Shown: positions 17,950 to 27,752, numbered from the stretch's first letter. The stretch: 34,208 nucleotides of DNA from Bdellovibrionales bacterium (GCA_028819305.1 JAPPLY010000029.1:1-34208); one strand, 5' to 3'. The notes: generated by a model from the letters alone, not told the origin. Numbers and translations are program-made.

Positions 17950-19419
17950 ATGTTAAAAAGGAAGGAAGGGATAGGTCTAAAAATGTTTAACAAAGCTTAT
18001 AAATTTTCTGCTCTTTTTATTTTTTCTGTTTTACTGGTTTTGTTATCCAGCGCAGGTATGCTTTTTTATCAAAAAAGCATCACCGCCCGCCCTTTGATTA
18101 AAGGTCTCCAACCAGGAGAGCCTCTGCCAGCGGACATCTTTATTAAAATGGCAAAAATTATTAACCCAACTGTAGTTAATATCTCCACTTCTAAAACAAA
18201 CAACATAGGTCCTTTCCCTCATTTTCATGATCCTTTTTTCGACTTTTTTTTCACTCCCCCCTCAAGTTCTCCCAAACCCAAACCTCTTTATTCTCTTGGT
18301 ACAGGTTTTATTATTCGCTCTAACGGGCTGATTCTGACTAACACCCATGTTGTTAATAAAACAGATACTATTCAAGTACAACTGAAAGACAGCGAAACAC
18401 TATATACAGCTAAAGTAATAGGTAAAGATATTTATACAGACGTGGCTCTTATTAAAATTTCAGTGAACCGAAATTTACCCACAGCTCGTCTAGGCAAAAG
18501 CAGCCAATTACAGGTAGGGGAATGGGTAGCCGCTTTCGGAAATCCCTATGGTCATGGACATACTATGACAAAAGGTATTGTATCTGCCATCAACCGAGAA
18601 ATAGATGAATTAAATTTATTTCCTTTTTTACAGACAGATGCCATTATTAACCCCGGAAATTCAGGTGGTCCTTTAGTGAATACACGAGGAGAAGTAGTGG
18701 GCATTAATACAGCTATGCACACACAGGGTATTAGTTTCGCCATTCCCATTGATAATGTGAAAGTGGTGCTCAAAGACCTGGAAAGCCAAGGGCGGGTAAG
18801 AAGAGGTTTTATTGGTATCCAGATGGCACAGCATAGTACACAAAAAGGAGCTTTAATTTTAGAAGTTGTACCTGATACCCCTGCTGAAAAAGCAGGCATA
18901 AAAACAAAAGACCTTATTACCAGTTTTAACAACAAAAAGATAACGGACTACAAAGACCTCTTTAAAGCTGTGGCTTCTACTCCTGTCAATCACACCGTTC
19001 CTATGGAATTTATTAGAAATGGTAAAAAACACAGAATAGATATTACCGTTGCAGAAAGAAAGGAGCTATCAGCCGAAAATACAGAAAAACCTTCCAATTA
19101 TGGAAAGAAGAAAGCAGCCCCTTTTGATTTAGGTATCGTAATGGTAACAGGAACAAAAAAATGGATGAAGTCAATAGGGCTTCCCCCATTAAACCGTCAT
19201 CATCCGATCGTAACGGAGGTAAAACCAGGCTCTCCCGCTGCTTTTGCCGGAATCAGAAAAAAAGACATCATTTTAAAGGTCAATGGATGGCAGGTTCAAA
19301 CAGCAAGAGAAGTTCAAAGACGATTATCCAGAAACAGAACCAACACACTAAACATACTTAGATATAGACCTTATTCCCGTCAATATATAAATATGATTTT
19401 TCAACTAACCGCCCGTTAA
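17950..19419 (+). CDS. htrA: HtrA/Deg-family periplasmic serine protease with two PDZ domains
   Basis: A 489-residue Deg-type protease and chaperone that degrades misfolded envelope proteins. A membrane anchor or signal segment (about 17-38) is followed by the trypsin-like domain with the full catalytic triad: H133 (TNTHVV), D164 (YTDVALIK) and S238 (NPGNSGGPL). PDZ1 spans about 285-370 and PDZ2 about 390-485. No clear cleavage motif follows the hydrophobic segment, so it may stay membrane-tethered. ATG codon 12 (17983) is an alternative start with AGGT 7 bases upstream. A Pro/Phe-rich linker (PFPHFHDPFFDFFFTPP) is the flexible LA-loop region. Confidence 0.95.
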   Translation: MLKRKEGIGLKMFNKAYKFSALFIFSVLLVLLSSAGMLFYQKSITARPLIKGLQPGEPLPADIFIKMAKIINPTVVNISTSKTNNIGPFPHFHDPFFDFFFTPPSSSPKPKPLYSLGTGFIIRSNGLILTNTHVVNKTDTIQVQLKDSETLYTAKVIGKDIYTDVALIKISVNRNLPTARLGKSSQLQVGEWVAAFGNPYGHGHTMTKGIVSAINREIDELNLFPFLQTDAIINPGNSGGPLVNTRGEVVGINTAMHTQGISFAIPIDNVKVVLKDLESQGRVRRGFIGIQMAQHSTQKGALILEVVPDTPAEKAGIKTKDLITSFNNKKITDYKDLFKAVASTPVNHTVPMEFIRNGKKHRIDITVAERKELSAENTEKPSNYGKKKAAPFDLGIVMVTGTKKWMKSIGLPPLNRHHPIVTEVKPGSPAAFAGIRKKDIILKVNGWQVQTAREVQRRLSRNRTNTLNILRYRPYSRQYINMIFQLTAR

Positions 19420-19504
19420 TACAAGTTTATACTGATTTGTATTTAAAATAATAGGTTTCGCTAGATCTCTCATAAAAAAATAATTACCAACCCCTTATAT
19501 CTCT

Positions 19505-19660
19505 ATGACACAAGAAAAAACCAAACCTATATTTTTTACTAACAAAGAGTGTACACACTATAAGATTAAACAATCAAAAAAACTTGTAAAGGTATTAAAC
19601 TTGTCTGAAGTCTTGCCGTTCTCCATTCAAATACCAGACAATAAACTGACTAAAATTTAA
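19505..19660 (+). CDS. Possible 51-residue small protein
   Basis: An open frame of 51 codons beginning MTQEKTKPIFFTNKECTHYK lies alone in the 384-bp gap between htrA and the regulator gene. It has no clear Shine-Dalgarno and I do not recognise it. Lys-rich composition is common in random AT-rich sequence, so it may be chance. The rest of the gap holds only a small imperfect hairpin (GAAGC/GCTTC near 19738-19756). Confidence 0.22.
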   Translation: MTQEKTKPIFFTNKECTHYKIKQSKKLVKVLNLSEVLPFSIQIPDNKLTKI

Positions 19661-19803
19661 ACAATCTGGGTATCAGTCCAGATTTTATTTTAATAATAGT
19701 GAAGAAAATAAAACTCCTTTAACATTTAATTTAAGAAGCTTCTTTGTCTGAGAGGCTTCTCTTCTCTGGAAAATGAAATAACCTTTATTCAAAATATAAG
19801 ATT

Positions 19804-21219
19804 ATGAAACGCATTTTAATTATTGATGATGAAAATACACTAAGTAACTCTTTGTCTCGATCCTTAGAACATCATGGCTATTTAACTGTAAAAACTCATT
19901 CAAAAAAAGAGTTTCACCAGTTAAACACCAATACTATCTTTGATATAGTTCTTCTTGATCTCAGATTACCAGACGGAAATGGCCTGGAATTAATAAAATA
20001 CATAAAAGAAAAAAATCAAAATACTCAAATCATTGTTATGACGGGTTACGGCTCTATTGACCTGGCAGTAACAGCTACAAAAAAAGGAGCTTTTCATTTT
20101 ATAACGAAGCCTTTTAACATAGGTGAAATCATCAATCTCTGCACTAGAGCTTTGTCCCAATCTCAATTAGAAAAGGAAAACGCACGCTTACGCTCTGTCG
20201 TAAAAAAACAATATCGCTTTAATCAAATTATTGGTCAAAGTCGCCCCATACTGGAATTATTGGAAATGATAAAAAAAATCGCTAGTTCCTCCTCCACTGT
20301 TCTCATAACTGGTGAAAGTGGCACCGGAAAAGAGTTGGTTGCCAAGTCCATTCATTTTAACTCAGAACAAAACACAGGGCCTTTTATACCTGTTCATTGT
20401 GGAGCTATTCCAAAAGATTTGCTGGAGAGTGAACTATTCGGACATGTAAAGGGAGCCTTCACCGGGGCCATCAAAGATCGCGTCGGACGCTTTAAAATGG
20501 CAGAGGGGGGGACCTTATTCTTAGATGAGATAAGCACCATGGACTTATCCACACAAGTAAAACTACTACGAGTACTACAAGAAAAAGAATTTCAACCCTT
20601 AGGAGGAGATCAGATCATTGCATCCCGAGCAAGAGTGATTGCCGCCAGCAACGAAAACCTAGAACAAGCCGTAAAACAAGGCTCTTTTAGAGAAGACCTT
20701 TATTATCGCCTAAATGTCATTCCTCTGAATATATCTCCACTGAGAACAAGAAAAGACGATATTCCTTTACTTATCAACCATTTTATAAAAACTTTTAATA
20801 AAAGCAGAACTCATAAACTAAAAGGCATATCAGAATCGGCTATGTATTACCTCTGTCAATATCACTGGCCTGGAAATATTAGAGAATTAGAAAACATGGT
20901 CGAGCGGTTATGCGTTTTAAAAGAAAATGAGGTAATACAAGATAGAGATCTCCCTAAAAAGTACCTTCATCATAATCCTCAAAATACGCATCCTAATTTA
21001 GATATTCCCGATACCGGCCTGGATTTTTATGATACCATAAAGTGTTTTGAAAATGATTTAATTCTAAAAGCCCTAAAAAAAACTAGATGGAATCGTAATC
21101 AAGCTGCTAAATTACTAAAACTTAATCGCACAACTCTTCTGGAAAAAATCAAAAAAAAGGGACTAAAAGAAAATAACAGAACTTTCATTGATGACCAAAC
21201 ACACCCTATACTACCTTAG
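19804..21219 (+). CDS. NtrC-family sigma54-dependent response regulator
   Basis: A 471-residue three-domain activator. The receiver domain (1-120) has the acidic pocket D8-D9, phospho-acceptor D52 in [11 protein letters not shown] in MTGYG and the Lys in KPF. The AAA+ sigma54-interaction domain (about 140-370) has Walker A GESGTGKE, the GAFTGA loop that contacts sigma54, and the [10 protein letters not shown] segment. A Fis-type helix-turn-helix ends the protein ([20 protein letters not shown]). It should activate sigma54 promoters after phosphorylation. No histidine kinase gene is in the window, so its partner is elsewhere. No strong Shine-Dalgarno is seen. Confidence 0.95.
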   Translation: MKRILIIDDENTLSNSLSRSLEHHGYLTVKTHSKKEFHQLNTNTIFDIVLLDLRLPDGNGLELIKYIKEKNQNTQIIVMTGYGSIDLAVTATKKGAFHFITKPFNIGEIINLCTRALSQSQLEKENARLRSVVKKQYRFNQIIGQSRPILELLEMIKKIASSSSTVLITGESGTGKELVAKSIHFNSEQNTGPFIPVHCGAIPKDLLESELFGHVKGAFTGAIKDRVGRFKMAEGGTLFLDEISTMDLSTQVKLLRVLQEKEFQPLGGDQIIASRARVIAASNENLEQAVKQGSFREDLYYRLNVIPLNISPLRTRKDDIPLLINHFIKTFNKSRTHKLKGISESAMYYLCQYHWPGNIRELENMVERLCVLKENEVIQDRDLPKKYLHHNPQNTHPNLDIPDTGLDFYDTIKCFENDLILKALKKTRWNRNQAAKLLKLNRTTLLEKIKKKGLKENNRTFIDDQTHPILP

Positions 21220-21384
21220 AGGTTTTGTGTTTTTCTTCACTTCAAATAATAAATATCTACGAAAGATTAAACTTTTACAGTAACAAAACGCGGATACTCA
21301 TAAGGCCCATGACAGCTTAAATTTTATATGATACAAATAAAGCTGTTGAAAATCTCTAAGAAACAGATATCTCAAAGGATTTTA

Positions 21385-21951
21385 ATGTATAAATTGTACT
21401 TTCCTCTTATCCTTTTTTTTAATATGCATTTTAGTCCTGCAAACACCTTGCAAACAGAAACACAATCCGATGGGTCAAAGATTATTTTTTATCCTATCTC
21501 AGTTAAACCCCTATCAAAAAAGCAATTAAAAAAAATAGAACACCGTATTGATTCCTATATGAGTCGGCTATCTCTCTTGTTCGAAAAACAGCCTCCACAA
21601 CAAAATTTATCTTCTCTTCATAAATTTAAAAAATATATAGATAAAATATATAAAACCAACAACATAAAATACAAAATTAGTAACACTGTTTTAAACAGCC
21701 GGATTTTACTTCTCTCCCAATGGCTCGATTCTCTTCCCAAACCTACCTCCCTTCTTCTACAAAACTGTCCCCAACACATTCATCGTCTCACATTAAAAGC
21801 TCATGTCTTGTTACAAAGCAAAGAACTCACTAAGTGGCTCGATCAGATGGTAAGGTTAGTACAAAAACTATGTCCTAAAAATAATAAAAAAACTCCCCTA
21901 ACAGCCAAAAACAAGATTATCATCGAAAGAAATAGAAATGGCTGTACATAA
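21385..21951 (+). CDS. Exported protein of unknown function
   Basis: A 188-residue protein that I do not recognise. The start chosen has AAAGGA 5 bases upstream and opens a signal peptide (YKLYFPLILFFNMHFSPANT); an in-frame ATG at 21328 would add 19 basic residues and has no such site. The mature part is basic and helical with two Cys (in LLQNCPQH and QKLCPK) that could form a disulfide in the periplasm. The 3' end overlaps the next gene by 14 bases, which couples the two. Confidence 0.75.
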   Translation: MYKLYFPLILFFNMHFSPANTLQTETQSDGSKIIFYPISVKPLSKKQLKKIEHRIDSYMSRLSLLFEKQPPQQNLSSLHKFKKYIDKIYKTNNIKYKISNTVLNSRILLLSQWLDSLPKPTSLLLQNCPQHIHRLTLKAHVLLQSKELTKWLDQMVRLVQKLCPKNNKKTPLTAKNKIIIERNRNGCT

Positions 21952-23611
21952 AACTAACATACAAGATATTTTAAAGATTGTTCTATACACTATTTGCTTT
22001 TCTCTGTCCATAAACAGTGTAGCTCGTACAAATAAAAACATAACTTCTGAAACTAAAAGTACAAAGTCGTCTTACTACGGAGAAGGGTCCTATGAACAAT
22101 GTAATTGCATCAATAACAAGTTCACAAAGCATCTCACTGATCCTTATAAAAAGGAAATAGAGGAATGGTTTATCCAAACAGCTTCACCTGAAGACCAAAC
22201 CACAGAAGCCAAAACCATCTGTATTGACTGCACATTAGACCCATTGACAAAAGAAGAAGAAAGCCAATGGGGCCTCTTTTTCCAAGGAATAAAAAAATGG
22301 TATGAAAAACTCCAAAATATATGGAATCCAAAAGAGACGCCCTCCCCTAAAACCACACCTTTACAAACAAGGGAGAAAAAGCCTGATTTTATACCTTCTG
22401 TTTGCTTCCAAATGAGTGGACAAATGGTAAATGATAAACCAGACTCTCAAGAAGATTTTTTCACCTGCATACATAAACACTATGATGGTTCTGACTCAGA
22501 CCATTTATGTGCTGATATCATTAATTCCTCTGATTATCCTAAGAAATGTATAGCTATCCCGATTCCCTGTGAAGATACAAATAACCCCGATATTCCTTGC
22601 AAAGAGAAGTTTAGAAAAAGAGAAAATAATAAAAAAGCCAACGGGTGCAACAAAGGGGCCACTTTTCCCAGACGCCCCTGTTTAAACGAAGACTACACAG
22701 CTATGACCGCAAAAGCTTTTCATGATGTGGCCAAATGTTTAAATGTACCTTTAGATTTAGCTTTTCCCATATTGCACCACGAGTCCCATTTCATTTTAAA
22801 CAATGAAAGTAACACCGGTGCCCTTTGCTATTCTCAAGTAACCAGTCATGCTGTTGCCGATTTTAATTCTTTTCTAACAGATACCCCTAACTACTCGAGT
22901 ATATCGGATTTGCTACCGAAAAATATTAAGGCTAAATGTCCTGAACAATGGAAGCATTTTCAAAAAATCAATACTAAATATACATATAATAAGAAGAAAC
23001 AAAAAATACTGGAAATAAAAACAGACCTGGATAGGTGCCGACTGAATCTGAATCCTTATACCTGCCTATTTTACGGACTCTCTTACATTAAAATTCTGAT
23101 GCACAAAGCGGAGCAAGCCCTACAACAAATGAATCAAGTTGAAATAGTGGAAATCGCTGGCACCACACTTATCCTATGGGATGAAGAGCACAAAAAAAAA
23201 TGGACAGAAAGTAACACAAATAAAAATCTTCAAACCAGAAAAATCAAAATCTTCTCAGACACAGACCTTATAAAGAGATGGCTTACCATCATTGGTTATA
23301 ATGGGGGGATTTCTATCCCGGGAAGTATGTTCACCGGCTTTATGAATGACATTAAAGCGCAGCTCGCTCAAACAAATAACCGAAAAAAAAGAAAGCAGCT
23401 TCTAAGAACAGGATTGAACATCTCTGATTTTAAAAACAGTTTTCCACCTTATGTGAGAAAACACTACCCTCAAAAGGGAACAGCTAGAAGAAGTCAAGTG
23501 GCCAACTATATGGGAAAAGTAAATAGAGATATGAACACCCTCCAAAATCGAATTCAGGGGCAATACGCTGCTTCCCTTCCCAAAGATATTTGCACCCCAC
23601 CCTGGAAATAA
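21938..23611 (+). CDS. Exported lytic-transglycosylase-like protein
   Basis: A 557-residue protein with a signal peptide (about 10-30) and a Cys-rich N-terminal half (CNC, CIDC and further Cys), then a region resembling an SLT-type lysozyme fold. PLDLAFPILHHESHF matches the helix that carries the catalytic Glu (E282), NNESNTGALCYSQVTS matches the usual 'S.TGA.GL.Q.T' segment, and IGYNGG near 450 matches the 'AYNAG' motif. If active it would cleave peptidoglycan glycan strands. The Cys replacing the usual neighbours of the Q in ALCYSQ and the long insertions make it a distant member. It overlaps the exported protein gene upstream; the pair probably acts together at the cell wall. Confidence 0.72.
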   Translation: MAVHKTNIQDILKIVLYTICFSLSINSVARTNKNITSETKSTKSSYYGEGSYEQCNCINNKFTKHLTDPYKKEIEEWFIQTASPEDQTTEAKTICIDCTLDPLTKEEESQWGLFFQGIKKWYEKLQNIWNPKETPSPKTTPLQTREKKPDFIPSVCFQMSGQMVNDKPDSQEDFFTCIHKHYDGSDSDHLCADIINSSDYPKKCIAIPIPCEDTNNPDIPCKEKFRKRENNKKANGCNKGATFPRRPCLNEDYTAMTAKAFHDVAKCLNVPLDLAFPILHHESHFILNNESNTGALCYSQVTSHAVADFNSFLTDTPNYSSISDLLPKNIKAKCPEQWKHFQKINTKYTYNKKKQKILEIKTDLDRCRLNLNPYTCLFYGLSYIKILMHKAEQALQQMNQVEIVEIAGTTLILWDEEHKKKWTESNTNKNLQTRKIKIFSDTDLIKRWLTIIGYNGGISIPGSMFTGFMNDIKAQLAQTNNRKKRKQLLRTGLNISDFKNSFPPYVRKHYPQKGTARRSQVANYMGKVNRDMNTLQNRIQGQYAASLPKDICTPPWK

Positions 23612-24047
23612 AGATTAACATTCACACCAGAGGCAAATCATTATTTGTGCCAATTGTACTATAGGGAACTGTGACAGGAGGTCAGAAATAAATAAATATA
23701 CATGTCAACATCATAACAGGCAGCATAATGAATTTATTTTTTTTAATAATTAGAAAAATAGAAAATCCAACACTAACTGAAAAAGAAAATTTATCTGATT
23801 TTTTATAACTACGGAAGTCATGTATAGACAATCTTTTTTGCATATACTCTTATATATATATATATTTATATACTGAATCGGTATAGAGTTCGCTCCCTTC
23901 AGAGTTTCTCTTCTCTTTGCAGAAAAAAGAGACAACTGGAAAATCTAAGCCGAGCTAGTATATAAACATATTAGGGAAAATGTAAGCTCAACTGCCTATA
24001 GGTAGTTTTGAACTTCAGCCTGATTGTGTATTGTGCCTGTTTCGTTT
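23612..24047. other. Non-coding leader region upstream of nrdA
   Basis: No gene is supported. It contains an (TA)n tract near 23850-23870, TTGCAT at 23838 that might be a -35 box, a 27-base similarity (near 23922) to the sequence near 5529, and a palindrome at 23990-24007 listed separately. Confidence 0.5.
23990..24007 (+). promoter_or_regulatory. Near-perfect 18-bp palindrome in the nrdA leader
   Basis: AACTGCCTATAGGTAGTT is symmetric except for one pair, which would be a G-U wobble in RNA. As RNA it forms a 7-bp stem with a UAUA loop followed by two more U; as DNA it could be an operator. It is 72 bases before the nrdA start codon. Confidence 0.4.
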
Positions 24048-24063
24048 AGACTATATATTGTTT
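24048..24063 (+). promoter_or_regulatory. NrdR-like box immediately before the nrdA ribosome binding site
   Basis: AGACTATATATTGTTT holds the exact NrdR-box core CTATATATTG and differs from a canonical 16-base box at two outer positions. NrdR is the general repressor of ribonucleotide reductase genes. Boxes usually occur in pairs about 31 bp apart; only a poor half-match (TATTGTGC at 24029) is seen upstream, so one site may be degenerate. The Shine-Dalgarno AGGAGGA starts at 24064. Confidence 0.6.
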
Positions 24064-24078
24064 AGGAGGAAAAATACT

Positions 24079-26505
24079 GTGAGTGGTGTCTCTACCTATT
24101 CCGTAAATACAAAAAAAGAAATACAAACCAGAAGTACTGTTATGATAGAACAAGATCCATTGGATATAAAAACAGCAGAAGATACTGGTCCCAAGGTGAT
24201 GAGAGTTAAAAAGAGAAATGGAGACTTAGAACCAGTTAATGTTAATAAAATCATAAATGTAGTTTTAGCCTGTTCTTCTCATTTAAAAGAAGTGGATCCT
24301 ATGAGAGTGGCCACAAAAGTTATTAGTGGCCTATACGATGGAGCTACTACAAAGGAACTGGATAAACTCTGTATTCAAACCGCCTCCCTCCTCATTGCCG
24401 AAGACCCTAACTACTCAAAATTAGCTTCTCGGTTGATGGTTCGGTATATTGATGAAGAGGTACAAAATCAAAATATTAGAAATTTTTTTGACTCAATAAA
24501 GGTAGGATACAAATGCGGGCTTATTTCAAAGCAAACTCGTTCCTTTGTAAAAGAACATAAAGAAGCCCTTAATATTATTGTAGATAAAAGCCGCTCCAAA
24601 AAATTAGAGTATTTCGGTATTCGCACTCTTTATGACCGTTACCTTCTAAAACATACAGAAACCAGAGAAGTTATTGAAACTCCCCAATATTTCTTCTTAA
24701 GAGTGGCTTGCGGCTTATCCCACACTTTTCAGGAAGCTAAGGAATTTTATGAACTGATTTCCCAATTAGACTATATGCCCAGCTCCCCTACTCTATTTAA
24801 CTCCGCTTCAAATATGCCTCAGTTATCTTCTTGTTACCTTTTAGATTCACCGGAAGATGATCTATCAGCTATTTACGAGAAATATAAAGATATTGCCTTA
24901 CTATCCAAGTTTGCCGGCGGAATTGGAGTCTCCTTTAGCCGTATCCGCTCCCGAGGCTCCTTAATTAAAGGCACCAATGGCCATTCCAAGGGGGTCGTCC
25001 CCTTCTTAAAAACTATGGACTCTTCTGTAGCGGCTGTTAACCAGGGAGGACGAAGAAAAGGAGCCGCCTGTATTTATATGGAACCCTGGCATCCCGACAT
25101 TGAAGAGTTTTTAGAACTAAGAAACAACACCGGAGATGAAAACCAAAGAACGCACAACCTCAATCTGGCTAATTGGATTCCCGACCTGTTTATGAAAAGA
25201 GTGGAGGAAAACAAAATGTGGTCCTTGTTTGACCCTAAAGCTCTTCCTCAGCTTACAGACAGTTTTGGTGAAGAATTTGACGCCATCTATGAAAAAGCAG
25301 AAGCCGATGGGTTAACTGTACGCCAAGTTCCCGCTCGCCAGCTATATTCCCGTATGATGAGAACCCTTGCTGAAACCGGAAATGGATGGATGACTTTTAA
25401 AGACCAAAGTAACAAAAAATCCAATCAAACTTTAAAAAAGGAAAATGTGATTCATTTATCCAACCTTTGTACAGAAATATTGGAAGTCACCTCTAAAAAT
25501 GAAACTGCTGTTTGCAATTTGGGATCTATAAACCTGGGCAATCATTATCACCCCCAGACAAAGGTAAATTGGGAGAAACTAAAAAACACAGTGGAAAAAG
25601 CGGTACTATTTCTGGATCGAGTGATTGATATCAATTTTTATCCTATTAAAACCGCCAACACTTCTAATAAAAAATGGAGACCGGTGGGACTAGGCTTAAT
25701 GGGACTACAAGATTTATTTTTCCAATTAAATATTCCCTTTGACTCTGAAGAGGCATTAGAGCTTTCCAGTAAAATTCAAGAAGAAATTTATTATCATGCT
25801 CTTAATACTTCCTGTACTATTAGTGAAAAACAGGGTCCTCACCCTGCTTTTGAGGACACCAGAGCTAGTAAAGGTCTCCTTCAATTCGACCTGTGGAATA
25901 AAGAACCATCTGATAAAAAGCGATGGGAAAAACTAAAAAAGAAAATTAAAAAACAGGGGCTTAGAAACTCTTTACTTATTGCCATCGCCCCCACCGCTAC
26001 CATTGCCTCTATTACAGGAGTGTATGAGGCTATGGAACCACAGGTATCTAATTTATTTAAAAAGGAAACCTTATCCGGGGAATTTATTCAAATTAATAAA
26101 TATCTTGTAGAAACTTTAAGAGAGAGAGGTCTCTGGACAGACTCTATTAGGCAATCTATAAAAGCCAATGAAGGCTCTATTCAAAATATCCCTGAAATAC
26201 CGGATGATATAAAAATAGTATATCGCACAGCCTGGGAACTTTCACAAAAATTCCTTATTGACCTATGCGCAGGTAGGGCTCCGTTTGTAGATCAAAGTCA
26301 ATCTTTGAACTTATTTATTGAAAACCCCTCTATAGGAAAGTTATCCAGTATGTACATGTATGCCTGGAAAAAGGGTATCAAAACCACCTATTATCTTCGT
26401 TCTAGACCTGCTACAGGTATTAGTAAAGTAACTGTTAAAACCTCCACCCCCTCCTCCTCTAACCCTAATTTGGAAAACCCGGAAATATGTGAGGCTTGCC
26501 AATGA
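24079..26505 (+). CDS. nrdA: Class I ribonucleotide reductase, large subunit NrdA
   Basis: The 808-residue alpha subunit reduces ribonucleoside diphosphates to deoxyribonucleotides. An ATP-cone (about 38-130, VMRVKKRNGDLEPVNVNKI) gives allosteric control of activity. The catalytic set is present: Cys in LSSCYLLDS, Cys and Glu in NLCTEI, AVCNLGSINL as the second redox Cys, and APTATIASITG. SKLSSMYMYAWKKG-like and TTYYLRSRP follow, and a CEAC pair at the extreme C-terminus accepts electrons from thioredoxin or glutaredoxin. The longest frame opens at a TTG (24031), but AGGAGGA eight bases before this GTG decides the start. nrdB follows after 49 bp, so the two form an operon under the NrdR-like box. 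Confidence 0.97.
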   Translation: MSGVSTYSVNTKKEIQTRSTVMIEQDPLDIKTAEDTGPKVMRVKKRNGDLEPVNVNKIINVVLACSSHLKEVDPMRVATKVISGLYDGATTKELDKLCIQTASLLIAEDPNYSKLASRLMVRYIDEEVQNQNIRNFFDSIKVGYKCGLISKQTRSFVKEHKEALNIIVDKSRSKKLEYFGIRTLYDRYLLKHTETREVIETPQYFFLRVACGLSHTFQEAKEFYELISQLDYMPSSPTLFNSASNMPQLSSCYLLDSPEDDLSAIYEKYKDIALLSKFAGGIGVSFSRIRSRGSLIKGTNGHSKGVVPFLKTMDSSVAAVNQGGRRKGAACIYMEPWHPDIEEFLELRNNTGDENQRTHNLNLANWIPDLFMKRVEENKMWSLFDPKALPQLTDSFGEEFDAIYEKAEADGLTVRQVPARQLYSRMMRTLAETGNGWMTFKDQSNKKSNQTLKKENVIHLSNLCTEILEVTSKNETAVCNLGSINLGNHYHPQTKVNWEKLKNTVEKAVLFLDRVIDINFYPIKTANTSNKKWRPVGLGLMGLQDLFFQLNIPFDSEEALELSSKIQEEIYYHALNTSCTISEKQGPHPAFEDTRASKGLLQFDLWNKEPSDKKRWEKLKKKIKKQGLRNSLLIAIAPTATIASITGVYEAMEPQVSNLFKKETLSGEFIQINKYLVETLRERGLWTDSIRQSIKANEGSIQNIPEIPDDIKIVYRTAWELSQKFLIDLCAGRAPFVDQSQSLNLFIENPSIGKLSSMYMYAWKKGIKTTYYLRSRPATGISKVTVKTSTPSSSNPNLENPEICEACQ

Positions 26506-26554
26506 TAATCCATTTAAAACAAAGAATAAACACAGTTAATTGCGAGGTGTACTA

Positions 26555-27553
26555 ATGATATTAGATCCTGGATTTGAACTCACTTTACGCCCTATGAAAT
26601 ATCCCGTATTTTATGAAATGTATCGGGATGCCATTAAGAATACATGGACCGTAGATGAAGTGGATTTTAGCCCGGACATTGTAGATCTGAATCAAAAGCT
26701 CAACTCCAGTGAAAGGTTCCTTATTCAAAGATTAGTGGCTTTTTTTGCCACGGGGGATACTATTGTCGGTAATAATTTGGTTTTGAATTTGTATAAGCAT
26801 ATTAACTCCCCGGAAGCTCGCATGTATCTAGGGCGTCAACTCTACGAAGAAATGCTCCATGTTCAATTTTATCTAACTCTGCTAGACTCTTATATTCCTG
26901 ATCACCAAGAAAGAGCCAAAGCTTTTTCTGCTATTACAGAAATACCTTCTATTAAGAAAAAAGCGGATTTTAGTTTCAAATGGATGGATACTGTAGATAA
27001 GCTGAATAGATTGGACACTTTGGAAGACAAGCGTCGTTTCTTAATGAACTTGATTTGTTTTGCGGGAGCTATTGAAGGCTTGTTCTTTTTTGCCGCTTTT
27101 GCCTATGTATATTTTTTACGCTCTAAAGGACTTTTAAACGGTTTGGCTACAGGAACCAACTGGGTTTTCCGGGATGAAAGTTGTCACATCCAGTTTGCCT
27201 TTAAGGTGATTGAAGTGGCCCGAAGAGAGCAACCTGATATTTTTCACCCGGGCATGAATAATATGATTATAGCTATGTTCCATGAAGCTATTGAGTGTGA
27301 ACTAGCCTTTGCCGAGGAAATTTTGGAAAAAGGAGTGGCCGGGCTGAGTCTAAAAGACATGAAAACCTATCTCCAATACATCACTAACCTTCGTTTAGAG
27401 CAACTAGGGATACCTCCTCAATTTAAAGCACGTAACCCCTTTAGCTTCATGGACCTACAAGACACTCAGGAGCTAACTAACTTTTTTGAAAGAAAACCCT
27501 CTGCCTACCAAGTGGGCGTTAAAGGAGAGGTTTCTTTTGATGAGATGTTTTAA
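26555..27553 (+). CDS. nrdB: Class I ribonucleotide reductase, small subunit NrdB
   Basis: The 332-residue beta subunit holds the metal site that starts the radical reaction. Ligands are D68 (FATGDTIVGNN), E99 and H102 (EEMLHVQFY), a Glu in GAIEGLFF, and Glu and His in RDESCHIQF. Y106, four residues after H102, sits where the radical tyrosine of class Ia enzymes is, so it is not the Phe-substituted class Ic type. The C-terminus GEVSFDEMF is the tail that docks on NrdA. GAGGT lies 6 bases before this ATG; a TTG 15 bases upstream is in frame but precedes that site. Confidence 0.96.
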   Translation: MILDPGFELTLRPMKYPVFYEMYRDAIKNTWTVDEVDFSPDIVDLNQKLNSSERFLIQRLVAFFATGDTIVGNNLVLNLYKHINSPEARMYLGRQLYEEMLHVQFYLTLLDSYIPDHQERAKAFSAITEIPSIKKKADFSFKWMDTVDKLNRLDTLEDKRRFLMNLICFAGAIEGLFFFAAFAYVYFLRSKGLLNGLATGTNWVFRDESCHIQFAFKVIEVARREQPDIFHPGMNNMIIAMFHEAIECELAFAEEILEKGVAGLSLKDMKTYLQYITNLRLEQLGIPPQFKARNPFSFMDLQDTQELTNFFERKPSAYQVGVKGEVSFDEMF

Positions 27554-27649
27554 AAACAACTTCCCTCACTCTATTCCCCGATGGACTATAAAACAAGAAA
27601 AAGCTTTGATTGAAATGTTTTAAAAACAACTTCCCTCACTCTATTCCCC
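27541..27649. repeat. Partial tandem duplication of the nrdB 3' end
   Basis: The 39 bases at 27541-27579, which include the last codons and stop of nrdB, recur at 27611-27649 with a single difference (70-bp offset). The second copy is outside the gene and has no effect on the protein. Confidence 0.85.
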
Positions 27650-27685
27650 TGCCGGCTCACTCACAAACTTTTATCCTTAGCCATG

Positions 27686-27739
27686 TAGTGTAATACAAAT
27701 AAACGCTTGTTTTAATAAAGTCCTTAAAAGTGTCTCAAT
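27686..27739. repeat. 54-bp direct repeat, copy 1 (cassette left part)
   Basis: This stretch, beginning TAGTGTAATACAAATAAA, matches 29291-29344 at about 50 of 54 positions. In both places it precedes a MITE-like copy and a small exported-protein gene, so it is part of a duplicated cassette. Confidence 0.8.
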
Positions 27740-27752
27740 TACTTTTAATAAA

